7,116 bases of DNA. It comes from an uncultured Clostridia bacterium. Its GTDB lineage: Bacteria; Bacillota; Clostridia; Christensenellales; Borkfalkiaceae. The notes beneath the pieces were generated by a model. That model was not told where the DNA came from. It worked only from the letters and a program-made list of their open reading frames with translations, and ran no database searches. The stretch is from assembly GCA_944354085.1 (NCBI GenBank), contig CALVPW010000131.1, forward strand, positions 1 through 7,116, read 5' to 3'. The position numbers were made by a program, and so were the translations under genes. Of this stretch, positions 1 through 6,309 are shown one piece after another (the stretch's first letter is position 1; each line of letters starts with the position of its first letter).

Positions 1-56
1 ATGGCGAGAAAAACGCTCCCCACCGTGCTCCAAGCATTCAATAAATTATTTGCCAT
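1..56 (-). CDS. rseP: Probable RseP/RasP-type site-2 zinc metalloprotease, N-terminal fragment (gene runs off the left edge)
   Basis: Only the first 18 codons lie in the window. Starting from the ATG at 56-54 they read MANNLLNAWSTVGSVFLA: a short polar start leading into a hydrophobic stretch. This suits the first membrane helix of an RseP/RasP intramembrane protease, whose HExxH zinc site follows soon after that helix but lies outside this window. The ATG sits inside the end of dxr, giving an 11-base overlap, and I see no clear Shine-Dalgarno ahead of it, so translation may be coupled to dxr. A TTG in the same frame at 41-39 is an alternative start. An ATG at 37-35 in another frame gives a peptide that looks less like the family. 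The family call rests mainly on gene order, since rseP very often follows dxr directly in Firmicutes; the residues alone could not identify it. Confidence 0.45.
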   Translation of the reverse strand, partial: MANNLLNAWSTVGSVFLA

Positions 57-1152
57 ACATGCGTCGTGCGGCAAAACGGCGCGCCGCGGCGTCCGTTTCC
101 GCCAGCTGTCCGTAGCTCTCCGCCTCCTCCCGCGGGAAGGCGTCGAGCGCACACTCGATAGTCTGCGCGATCGCAGGGAAGGTTATCCGTCCCGCCAAAA
201 AGGCATGCACCGCCTCCTCCGCCGCCGCGTTCAGGACGGTGGGAAGCGTCCCGCCCGCCTTTCCCGCCGCCACGGCGAGCCCGAAGCAGGGGAATTTTTG
301 CGCGGGGAAGGGTAAAAACGTGAGTTTCCCGAGCGCGGCAAGATCGAGCGGCGCTTCGCAGGGAAGACGTTTGGGATAGGTGAGCGCAAGCTGGATGGGC
401 ACGCGCATATCGGGATACCCCATCTGCGCGAGCGCCGCGCCGTCCTCGAAATATACGAGCGAATGCACGATGCTTTCGGGATGCACGACCGCTTCGATCT
501 TATCGAACGTCGTCTCGTACAGCCACTTCGCCTCGATGACCTCGTATCCCTTATTGAGCAGCGTGGCGCTGTCGACGGTGATCTTCGCCCCCATCTTCCA
601 CGTGGGATGGCGCAGGGCGTCCGCCGCCGTGACGCGGGCGAGCGCGTCCTCGTCGAGCGCGTAAAAAGGCCCGCCGCTCGCCGTGAGCACGAGCTTGGAA
701 AAGGCGGCGTCGCGGCGGAAAGCAAGGCATTGGAAGAGCGCAGAATGCTCGCTGTCCACGGGCACGAGCGTGGCGCCGTGTTCTTTGACGGCACGCATCA
801 CGAGCGCGCCGCCGCACACGAGCGACTCTTTGTTCGCGAGCGCGATCTTTTTGCCCATGCGGGCGGCTGCCAGCGTATAGCGGAGCCCCGCGAACCCGCT
901 CGCCGCAATGAGCGCGACGTCGCAGTCTTCGAAGAGGCGTTGCTCCGCCGCGCGGGCGTCCTCTTCCCGCGCAGCGTCCGCCGCCCGATAGCAAACGGCG
1001 GGACGGAATTCTTCGCACAGCGCGTCGAACGTGCCGCCGCCGCGCCCGCAGGCAAGCGCCGAAAAGCAAAATTCATCCTTGTAGCGGCGGACGATCTGCG
1101 CCGTCTGCATGCCGATGCTGCCCGTGCAGCCGATGAGTGCGATCTTGAGCAT
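46..1152 (-). CDS. dxr: 1-deoxy-D-xylulose 5-phosphate reductoisomerase (DXR, IspC)
   Basis: Cytosolic enzyme that converts 1-deoxy-D-xylulose 5-phosphate to 2-C-methyl-D-erythritol 4-phosphate with NADPH and a divalent metal; it is the committed step of MEP isoprenoid synthesis. The 368-residue product is complete and slightly shorter than the E. coli enzyme (398). Visible motifs in order: nucleotide-binding GCTGSIG at 8-14, ANKES at 106-110, the metal ligands in VDSEH (D133, E135), TASGGPF around S159, HPTW at 182-185, and VDSAT..NKGYE with S195, N200, K201 and the third metal ligand E204. HPESIVHS and PDMRVPIQ follow. Two small departures are a cysteine in the usual GSTGSIG loop and LNAAAE where LNAANE is usual. 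The ATG at 1152 is preceded by AAGGAG with a 6-base spacer. An intrinsic-terminator-like hairpin lies immediately upstream, between cdsA and this gene. Its product feeds the pathway supplying the substrates of UppS, encoded two genes upstream. Confidence 0.97.
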   Translation of the reverse strand: MLKIALIGCTGSIGMQTAQIVRRYKDEFCFSALACGRGGGTFDALCEEFRPAVCYRAADAAREEDARAAEQRLFEDCDVALIAASGFAGLRYTLAAARMGKKIALANKESLVCGGALVMRAVKEHGATLVPVDSEHSALFQCLAFRRDAAFSKLVLTASGGPFYALDEDALARVTAADALRHPTWKMGAKITVDSATLLNKGYEVIEAKWLYETTFDKIEAVVHPESIVHSLVYFEDGAALAQMGYPDMRVPIQLALTYPKRLPCEAPLDLAALGKLTFLPFPAQKFPCFGLAVAAGKAGGTLPTVLNAAAEEAVHAFLAGRITFPAIAQTIECALDAFPREEAESYGQLAETDAAARRFAARRMYGK

Positions 1153-1169
1153 AACGATCTCCTTCCGTT

Positions 1170-1195
1170 AAAAAACGCCCGCCGTGCGGCGGGCG
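1170..1195 (-). terminator. Intrinsic-terminator-like hairpin between cdsA and dxr
   Basis: On the minus strand an 8-bp perfect GC stem (CGCCCGCC at 1195-1188 with GGCGGGCG at 1183-1176) encloses a GCAC tetraloop and is followed by six T (1175-1170). It begins 13 bases after the cdsA stop codon and its T-tract ends 17 bases before the dxr ATG, just ahead of the dxr Shine-Dalgarno. By shape it is a complete Rho-independent terminator. Because no promoter fits in the 17 bases left before dxr, it probably acts as a partial terminator (attenuator) or an mRNA processing/stability element rather than an operon end. Confidence 0.8.
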
Positions 1196-1208
1196 CCTTC
1201 GATTATGT

Positions 1209-2243
1209 TTATGCGGATGTCCCGCCGAGCATGATACGCAGCACAAAGATCGCCGCAACGATGAGACTCGCATACAGCGAAGAATCGATCCTGTCGAGGA
1301 TGCCGCCGTGCCCGGGGAGCAGATTTCCCATATCCTTTATGCCGAGCTTGCGCTTGAAGCTGCTCTCCACGAGATCGCCGAACTGCGCGAACGCGGAGGT
1401 GATCACGCCGATGCCCAAAAAGAAGATGAAGTCCTGCCATTCGAGCACGGGCGCGGCGATCGTAAATTCGGCAAAGCCCGTAAGATGCACGCACTTGCAC
1501 AGCCCGTAATAGGCAAAGAACACGACCACGCCGCCGATCGCGCCGCCCAAAAGACCGCCGAGCCCGCCCACGATCGTCTTGTTGGGGCTGACGTGCGGCG
1601 CCATCTTCCACGGGTACTTTTTGCCCAGCGTCTTGCCGAAGCCGTACGCGAACATATCGGCGAACGGGCTGATGATGAACACAAAGCAGATCGCCACGTC
1701 CGAATAGTATTCGAGGTGGTTGCACACCGTCATGATGACGAGGAACACCGAGGGATACATATACGAGATGAGCGTGCACCCCACCGATTCGAGGCTGACC
1801 TTGGTGGGCGCGAACACGAGCATGCCGAAGATGACGGCGACGCCCGCAATGAACACCACCAGCGTAAAGTGCGGCGCGTAGTTGCGCCCCGTCGCCTGCA
1901 AGGGGCCCATCGTGGGGAATTCCACGCCGAGGATATCGGTAAAGATGATATCGGAAACGATATACACCACCACGACCAGGAGCGCGAACGCCATGGCGAC
2001 GATCTTTTGCGAACGGTGCATCTTTTCGCCGAAGGCACGGATCATCTCGAACGTGCCGAACGCCGCGAACAGCAGGATGACGACGTCGAAAAAGAGCTTG
2101 TGCACAAAGATCTTGAGCGCGAAAAAGCCCAAAAGAATGGTAAAATACACGAGCCCCGAATACAGCCTGAGTTCGGCGTTGCTATGCGTTTTGTGCGGCG
2201 TCTCCTCGGGCGAGGATGGCGTCTGCGGTTTCAAATCTTCCAT
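1209..2243 (-). CDS. cdsA: Phosphatidate cytidylyltransferase (CDP-diacylglycerol synthase)
   Basis: Integral membrane enzyme that makes CDP-diacylglycerol from CTP and phosphatidic acid, the branch point for bacterial phospholipids. The product has 344 residues from the ATG at 2243. A hydrophilic P/E/T-rich tail (about 1-27) precedes a series of hydrophobic segments from about residue 28 to 337. The family signature is complete at 294-320: SSFKRK, KD at 303-304, PGHGGILDRID. Upstream lie ADMFAYGFGKTLGK (195-208), SPNKTIVGG (219-227) and FGDLVES (288-294), which carry metal and substrate residues. The usual SPKKTxEG motif has V where E is normally found. It is longer than many family members (about 260-285), owing to the N-terminal tail and a polar loop near 112-126. 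The ATG lies 19 bases after the uppS stop, with only a weak GGA-type ribosome binding site, so coupling to uppS is likely. In-frame GTG at 2258 and TTG at 2318 (overlapping uppS) are possible starts but have no better site. Confidence 0.93.
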   Translation of the reverse strand: MEDLKPQTPSSPEETPHKTHSNAELRLYSGLVYFTILLGFFALKIFVHKLFFDVVILLFAAFGTFEMIRAFGEKMHRSQKIVAMAFALLVVVVYIVSDIIFTDILGVEFPTMGPLQATGRNYAPHFTLVVFIAGVAVIFGMLVFAPTKVSLESVGCTLISYMYPSVFLVIMTVCNHLEYYSDVAICFVFIISPFADMFAYGFGKTLGKKYPWKMAPHVSPNKTIVGGLGGLLGGAIGGVVVFFAYYGLCKCVHLTGFAEFTIAAPVLEWQDFIFFLGIGVITSAFAQFGDLVESSFKRKLGIKDMGNLLPGHGGILDRIDSSLYASLIVAAIFVLRIMLGGTSA

Positions 2244-2262
2244 ATACGATCCATTCACGGGG

Positions 2263-2949
2263 TCAGACTTTCCCGTAGCGGCGCTCGCGTTTGCCGTAGG
2301 CTTCGAGCGCTTTGTCAAATTCCTTATCCGAAAAATCGGGGAACAGGACGTCTGTAAAATACAGCTCGCTGTATGCCGCCTGCCACAAAAGGAAATTGGA
2401 GATGCGCACCTCTTTGCCCGTTCGGATGAGAAGATCGGGATCGGGCATATCCTTGGTAAAAAGCAGGGCGGAAAAATCCTGCATGGTCACACTCTCGCCG
2501 CGGCGCACCGCCTCGTTGACGGCGTGCAGGATATCCTGCCGCCCGCCGTAAGCGATCGCGAGCGCCAGCGTCCCGCGCGTGCCGTCCGCCGTGTCCGCCT
2601 CCCCCGCCGCAATGAGCGCGCGGATATCTTCGGGCAGGAGCGAAAGATCGCCGATGACGCGAAGACGGATGCGCTTTTCTTTGAGCCGCGCGGTATTGGC
2701 GGGAAAGTATTCGCGGAAGAGAGAATACAGCCCCTCGAGCTCCTCGCGCGGGCGGGAAAGATTTTCCGTGGAGAGCGCAAAGAGCGTGCAATATTTGATC
2801 CCGCAGTCAAAGACGTGCTCGGCAAGCCCGATCATGCGGTTCATGCCGGCGCGGTGCCCCGCGCCCCGCGGCAGGAGCCGCCGCTTTGCCCAGCGTCCGT
2901 TCCCGTCCATGATGACGGCGACGTGCTCGGGCACTCTGCGTTCCGCCAT
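2263..2949 (-). CDS. uppS: Undecaprenyl diphosphate synthase (cis-prenyltransferase)
   Basis: Adds isopentenyl diphosphate units in cis to farnesyl diphosphate to build the C55 lipid carrier used for peptidoglycan and other wall polymers. The 228-residue product carries the family motifs: HVAVIMDGNGRWA (9-21) with catalytic D15, GHRAG with H32, FALSTEN (57-63) with S60 and N63, then R66, and the C-terminal block LIRTGKEVRISNFLLWQ (174-190) with R176, R182 and S184, followed by YSELYFTD with E195. Two normally conserved spots differ: the tryptophan of the STENW motif is L64, and RTGGE/RTSGE reads RTGKE. All residues known to be catalytic are present, so it should be active. Its ATG shares one base with the frr stop codon (TGATG), and the nearest AAGGAG (2969-2964) is 14 bases away, longer than optimal; translation probably depends on ribosomes finishing frr. 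It may be slightly shorter than some homologues (E. coli 253). Confidence 0.96.
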   Translation of the reverse strand: MAERRVPEHVAVIMDGNGRWAKRRLLPRGAGHRAGMNRMIGLAEHVFDCGIKYCTLFALSTENLSRPREELEGLYSLFREYFPANTARLKEKRIRLRVIGDLSLLPEDIRALIAAGEADTADGTRGTLALAIAYGGRQDILHAVNEAVRRGESVTMQDFSALLFTKDMPDPDLLIRTGKEVRISNFLLWQAAYSELYFTDVLFPDFSDKEFDKALEAYGKRERRYGKV

Positions 2950-3521
2950 CAGATGGTCATGAGCTCCTTTTCCTTGGCGGAAGCGGCTTTATCGATCTCC
3001 TCGATGCAGGCGGCGATCTTCTTTTCGACGTCCTGCTCGCACTGTTTGACTTCGTCCTCGGAGAGCGTTTTGTTGTTTTTCATCTTTTTGATGGAATCCA
3101 TCGCCTCGCGGCGGACGTTGCGCGCAGCGACCTTGCTGTCCTCCCCCATGCGCTTGATCTGCTTGGCGAGATCTTTGCGGCGTTCCTCGGTGAGTTCGGG
3201 GAACACGAGACGGATGACGTTGCCGTCGTTGGTGGGCGTGATGCCGATGTTGGAGGCAAGGATGGCTTTTTCGATGGCTTTGAGGAGCGATTTGTCCCAC
3301 GGGCTGACGACGAGGCAGCGTGCGTCCACCGCCGCAATGTTGCCGAGGGTGTTGAGCGCGCTCATGCCGCCGTACGCCTCCACCTGGATCTTATCCAAAA
3401 CGTGCGGATTGGCGCGTCCCGCGCGGATGGTGGAAAACTCTTCTTTCATGACGGAGACCGTCTTTTCCAGCTTGTCTTCGAGAATCAGGAAAACTTCCTG
3501 GACCTCTTCGTTATCGATCAT
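2949..3521 (-). CDS. frr: Ribosome recycling factor (RRF)
   Basis: Works with EF-G to split the post-termination ribosome into subunits so that they can be reused. The 190-residue product matches the family length (about 185). The two-domain family pattern is seen: the N-terminal helix leads into FSTIRAGRANPHVLDKIQVEAYG (29-51, quoted here only by its key residues R33, G35, R36, N38 and P39), the domain II region includes VSPWD (72-76) and GITPTNDGNVIRL (93-105), and the long C-terminal helices include EDSKVAARNVRREA (127-140) with the arginine-rich ribosome-contact surface. The ATG at 3521 was chosen because AAGGAG (3534-3529) sits 7 bases ahead and the N-terminus aligns with the family; the open frame upstream of it only overlaps pyrH. 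It lies 26 bases after pyrH, and its stop overlaps the uppS start by one base. Confidence 0.97.
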   Translation of the reverse strand: MIDNEEVQEVFLILEDKLEKTVSVMKEEFSTIRAGRANPHVLDKIQVEAYGGMSALNTLGNIAAVDARCLVVSPWDKSLLKAIEKAILASNIGITPTNDGNVIRLVFPELTEERRKDLAKQIKRMGEDSKVAARNVRREAMDSIKKMKNNKTLSEDEVKQCEQDVEKKIAACIEEIDKAASAKEKELMTI

Positions 3522-3528
3522 ATGATTG

Positions 3529-3534
3529 CTCCTT
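3529..3534 (-). promoter_or_regulatory. Ribosome binding site deciding the frr start
   Basis: AAGGAG on the minus strand, 7 bases before the ATG at 3521. It fixes the frr start against the open frame that continues upstream through the end of pyrH. Confidence 0.85.
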
Positions 3535-3547
3535 TTGAGATGATTTT

Positions 3548-4258
3548 TTATTCTTTGGAGATGAGGGTGCCGATCTTCTCGCCGCACACCGCGCGGACGA
3601 TGGAATCCTTTTCGCCCAATCCGAACGCGAGCACGGGCACGTCGTTCTCCATACACATGGTTGCCGCAGTGGCGTCCATCGCTTTGAGCCCCTTGTTGAT
3701 GATATCGCCAAAAGTGAGGTGTTCGTACTTTTTCGCGGCGGGGTTGACGGCGGGATCGCTGTCGTAAATGCCGTCCACGTTCTTTGCCATGAGCAGCACG
3801 TCGGCGTCGATCTCGCAGGCGCGCTGCGCAGCCGCCGTATCCGTCGAACAATAGGGATTGCCCGTGCCGCACGCCATGATGACGATGCGTCCCTTCTCAA
3901 AGTGGTGCAGCGCCTTGCGCAGGATATACGGCTCGGCGACGGACGTCATGATGAGCGCCGTCTGCACGCGGGTGGGGATGCCCTTCTTTTCGATGGCGTC
4001 CATCATCGCGAGAGAATTCATCACCGTTGCGAGCATGCCCATATGGTCTGCCGTGGTGCGGTCCATGTTGGTGCCCTGCCTGCCCCGCCAGAAGTTCCCC
4101 CCGCCGATGACGAGCCCGATCTGTACGCCCATCTCGTGCACGACGACGAGCTGATCGACGACGCGGGACACGACGTCCTCGTTGAGCCCGAAGCGCTGAT
4201 CGCCCGCGAGCGCCTCGCCGGAGAGTTTCAAAAGAATGCGTTTGTATTTCGGCGTCAT
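3548..4258 (-). CDS. pyrH: Uridylate kinase (UMP kinase)
   Basis: Phosphorylates UMP to UDP with ATP; the bacterial enzyme is a hexamer of the amino-acid-kinase fold, unrelated to eukaryotic UMP/CMP kinases, and supplies UTP, CTP and UDP-sugars. The product has 236 residues, normal for the family. Motifs: KRILLKLSGEAL (6-17) with K11, GGGNFWRG (52-59) at the phosphate site, D71 in ADHMGMLAT for UMP binding, CGTGNPYCSTDTAA (130-143), and ADVLLMAKNVDGIYDSDP (152-169) for nucleotide binding. The C-terminus ends with the usual GTLI segment. The start at 4258 is supported by AAGGAGG 9 bases upstream and by family alignment; the in-frame extension up to a TTG at 4306 would add 16 arginine-rich residues with no family support. 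It is the first gene of a transcription unit with its own promoter, and frr follows after 26 bases. Confidence 0.97.
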   Translation of the reverse strand: MTPKYKRILLKLSGEALAGDQRFGLNEDVVSRVVDQLVVVHEMGVQIGLVIGGGNFWRGRQGTNMDRTTADHMGMLATVMNSLAMMDAIEKKGIPTRVQTALIMTSVAEPYILRKALHHFEKGRIVIMACGTGNPYCSTDTAAAQRACEIDADVLLMAKNVDGIYDSDPAVNPAAKKYEHLTFGDIINKGLKAMDATAATMCMENDVPVLAFGLGEKDSIVRAVCGEKIGTLISKE

Positions 4259-4267
4259 AAAAGCCGC

Positions 4268-4274
4268 CCTCCTT
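4268..4274 (-). promoter_or_regulatory. Ribosome binding site deciding the pyrH start
   Basis: AAGGAGG on the minus strand, with 9 bases between it and the ATG at 4258. This strong site supports the shorter pyrH start over the in-frame TTG at 4306. Confidence 0.85.
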
Positions 4275-4289
4275 ATCGCAGAACGCGCG

Positions 4290-4304
4290 GTGCGAACGCC
4301 GCAC
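4290..4304 (-). other. Small hairpin in the pyrH 5' leader
   Basis: In the predicted leader of about 56 nt, GTGCG (4304-4300) and CGCAC (4294-4290) can pair around a GCGTT loop. With no T-tract after it, it is not a terminator. It may affect leader stability or spacing; I see no known riboswitch or PyrR-type anti-antiterminator here. A 5-bp stem in GC-rich DNA can occur by chance. Confidence 0.4.
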
Positions 4305-4320
4305 AACGCCCATTTTGGTC

Positions 4321-4349
4321 AGTATACCACATTCCCGCAAAAAAAGCAA
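4321..4349 (-). promoter_or_regulatory. Housekeeping sigma-factor promoter for pyrH-frr-uppS-cdsA-dxr
   Basis: Minus-strand TATACT (-10, 4326-4321) lies 17 bases after TTGCTT (-35, 4349-4344). The bases TGG directly before the -10 give an extended -10 (TGn), which can compensate for the weak -35. Predicted transcription starts near 4314, leaving a leader of about 56 nt before pyrH. It lies just after the tsf terminator, in a short AT-richer stretch of an otherwise GC-rich region, which supports it. Confidence 0.82.
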
Positions 4350-4386
4350 GACGAAAACGGAAAGTTTACCAAAGATGCGGGCGCAT

Positions 4387-4424
4387 AAAAACGGCGGGGC
4401 TCCGCAAATGCGAGGTCCCGCCGC
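4387..4424 (-). terminator. Intrinsic terminator after tsf
   Basis: Seven bases after the tsf stop, CGGCGGG (4423-4417) pairs perfectly with CCCGCCG (4398-4392). The intervening bases can extend the stem imperfectly (CTC/GAG and GC/GC with a bulged G) to an ATTT loop. Five T follow (4391-4387). The T-tract is short, so some read-through into pyrH is possible. Confidence 0.8.
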
Positions 4425-4431
4425 ATACGAT

Positions 4432-5331
4432 TTACTTTTTCATTGCCTCGACCTGCTTGGCGACTTCTTCCTGCAAGTCTTCGCTCTTCTTTTCCAGCCC
4501 TTCGCCGCGGACGAAGAAGCAGAACTGCTTCAACCCGACGCCCGCACCCGCCTTGGCAAGCACCTGCGCGACGGTGAGCTTATCGTCCTTGACGAACTTC
4601 TGATCCATCAGGCAGTTCTCTTCGTAGAACTTCTTGATCTTGCCGAGCACGATCTTCTCGGCGATGTTCTGCGGCTTGCCCTCGTTGAGGACTTCCTGCA
4701 AAAGGATCTCCTTCTCCTTTTCGAGCGTTTCGGCAGGAACTTCCGCCGCCGTCATATAGCGGGGCTTTGCAAACGCCACGTGCAGCGCAACGTCGTGCGC
4801 GACGGCTTTCGCCTCCGCCGTGGGAGCGCCGTCGAAATCGAGCATGACGCCCATCGTACCGCCCATGTGGATGTACGTTTCCACAAAACCGTTTGCCTCG
4901 TACACCGTAAAACGGCGGACGGAGATCTTCTCGCCGATAACGGCGATCTGCTCCTGGATATACGTCTCCACCGTCTTGCCGCCCATGTCCGAAGCGAGCA
5001 GCGCCGCAACGTCTGCGGGTTTCACGCAGGCGATCTGCTTGGCGACGGTATCCACGAGCTCGTGGAACTTATCGCCCTTGGCAACGAAGTCAGACTCGCA
5101 GTTGACTTCGACCAACACGCCCGTATTGCCTTCGACGAGGGCGTAGACGATGCCCTCCGCCGCGATCTTGGAGGCGCGCTTTGCCGCCTTTGCAATGCCG
5201 CGCTCACGCAGAAGGTCTGCCGCGCGGTCCATATCGCCGTCCGCGTCGATGAGCGCGCGCTTGCAGTCCATCATGCCTGCGCCCGTCTGCTCGCGGAGCT
5301 TCATCACGTCTTTTGCCGTAAACTCTGCCAT
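4432..5331 (-). CDS. tsf: Translation elongation factor Ts (EF-Ts)
   Basis: Guanine-nucleotide exchange factor that releases GDP from EF-Tu so that EF-Tu can bind GTP and aminoacyl-tRNA again. The product has 299 residues, a full-length EF-Ts (E. coli 283). The N-terminal UBA-like domain (1-55) shows VMKLREQTGAGMMDCKRAL, and the EF-Tu-contacting core contains CESDFVAKGDKF (78-89) with D81 and F82, equivalent to the TDFVA motif of E. coli. A second core half follows with HMGGTMGVML (155-164), AFAKPRYM (186-193) and a coiled, charged segment (about 200-240). A C-terminal helix rich in E and K closes the protein. The ATG at 5331 lies 8 bases after AAGGAG and 20 bases after the rpsB stop, so the two form one operon, as in most bacteria. 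A terminator follows. Confidence 0.98.
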   Translation of the reverse strand: MAEFTAKDVMKLREQTGAGMMDCKRALIDADGDMDRAADLLRERGIAKAAKRASKIAAEGIVYALVEGNTGVLVEVNCESDFVAKGDKFHELVDTVAKQIACVKPADVAALLASDMGGKTVETYIQEQIAVIGEKISVRRFTVYEANGFVETYIHMGGTMGVMLDFDGAPTAEAKAVAHDVALHVAFAKPRYMTAAEVPAETLEKEKEILLQEVLNEGKPQNIAEKIVLGKIKKFYEENCLMDQKFVKDDKLTVAQVLAKAGAGVGLKQFCFFVRGEGLEKKSEDLQEEVAKQVEAMKK

Positions 5332-5351
5332 ATTCGTTTCTCCTTAAAAAG

Positions 5352-6125
<774 letters not shown>

Positions 6126-6240
6126 AATTCCTCCGTTTACCTCCCCGTAAGCCGTTTGTTCCGCCCGTGATCCGCAGGAAAAGAATTTACGGACACGGAG
6201 GGCGGCAGCCTATCGGGTGCGGATTGCGCTTTTTGCGCAT
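6126..6240 (-). promoter_or_regulatory. Structured 5' leader of rpsB-tsf, candidate regulatory RNA
   Basis: From the predicted start near 6239 to the rpsB ATG there are about 114 bases with no gene. The RNA begins with a perfect hairpin (TGCGC, A5 loop, GCGCA; 6239-6225). Further pairings are possible: ATCCGCA (6224-6218) with TGCGGAT (6176-6170); CCGC and CCGTG (6205-6202, 6198-6194) with CACGGGCGG (6169-6161), leaving a 3-base bulge; CCGTAA (6192-6187) with TTACGG (6150-6145). These are interleaved, so they must be alternatives or pseudoknots. CCTCCG (6201-6196) is also the exact complement of the Shine-Dalgarno CGGAGG (6135-6130). Autoregulation of rpsB by S2 through its leader is known in E. 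coli; I do not recognise that element here. Some pairing is expected by chance in GC-rich RNA. Confidence 0.5.
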
Positions 6241-6245
6241 CGTTG

Positions 6246-6274
6246 ATTATACCATATCTGCCCGCCTTTGGCAA
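6246..6274 (-). promoter_or_regulatory. Strong housekeeping promoter for rpsB-tsf
   Basis: Minus-strand TTGCCA (-35, 6274-6269) and a perfect TATAAT (-10, 6251-6246) are separated by exactly 17 bases, with TGG directly before the -10 as an extended element. Transcription should start near 6239. It lies between the terminator of the upstream gene and rpsB, as expected for an independent, highly expressed ribosomal-protein unit. Confidence 0.92.
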
Positions 6275-6309
6275 CTCATTTTTAGGCGGAAATCGCAAAT
6301 CGTTTACAC

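Noticed and set aside
1202..1230. Possible promoter at the end of cdsA (CATAAT at 1207-1202) that could serve dxr
   Set aside because: No acceptable -35 at 16-18 bases, and transcription would start within the terminator-like stem.
463..1509. Long plus-strand frame (about 348 codons) opposite dxr and cdsA, and similar ones at 1308-2357 and 4315-5535
   Set aside because: Each lies opposite a confidently identified gene, is low in complexity (R, A, H, D), and crosses the cdsA-dxr or tsf-pyrH intergenic signals without regard to them.
1882..3525. Very long open frame on the plus strand (about 547 codons) opposite cdsA, uppS and frr
   Set aside because: It is the mirror of well-identified genes; GC-rich codon use lowers stop codons on the opposite strand. 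The predicted peptide is arginine/alanine/serine-rich with no motif, and no promoter or ribosome binding site supports it.
3522..3872. N-terminal extension of frr through pyrH
   Set aside because: It reads pyrH in the wrong frame; the ATG at 3521 has a good ribosome binding site and gives the normal RRF length.
4259..4306. N-terminal extension of pyrH to a TTG at 4306
   Set aside because: The 16 added residues have no family match, and the strong AAGGAGG at 4274-4268 points to the ATG at 4258.
3897..4349. Upstream ORF starting with an ATG near the pyrH transcription start (4312) and running into pyrH in another frame
   Set aside because: It has no ribosome binding site, its peptide is arginine-rich without motif, and most of it is a shadow of pyrH. 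A leaderless peptide cannot be excluded but nothing supports it.
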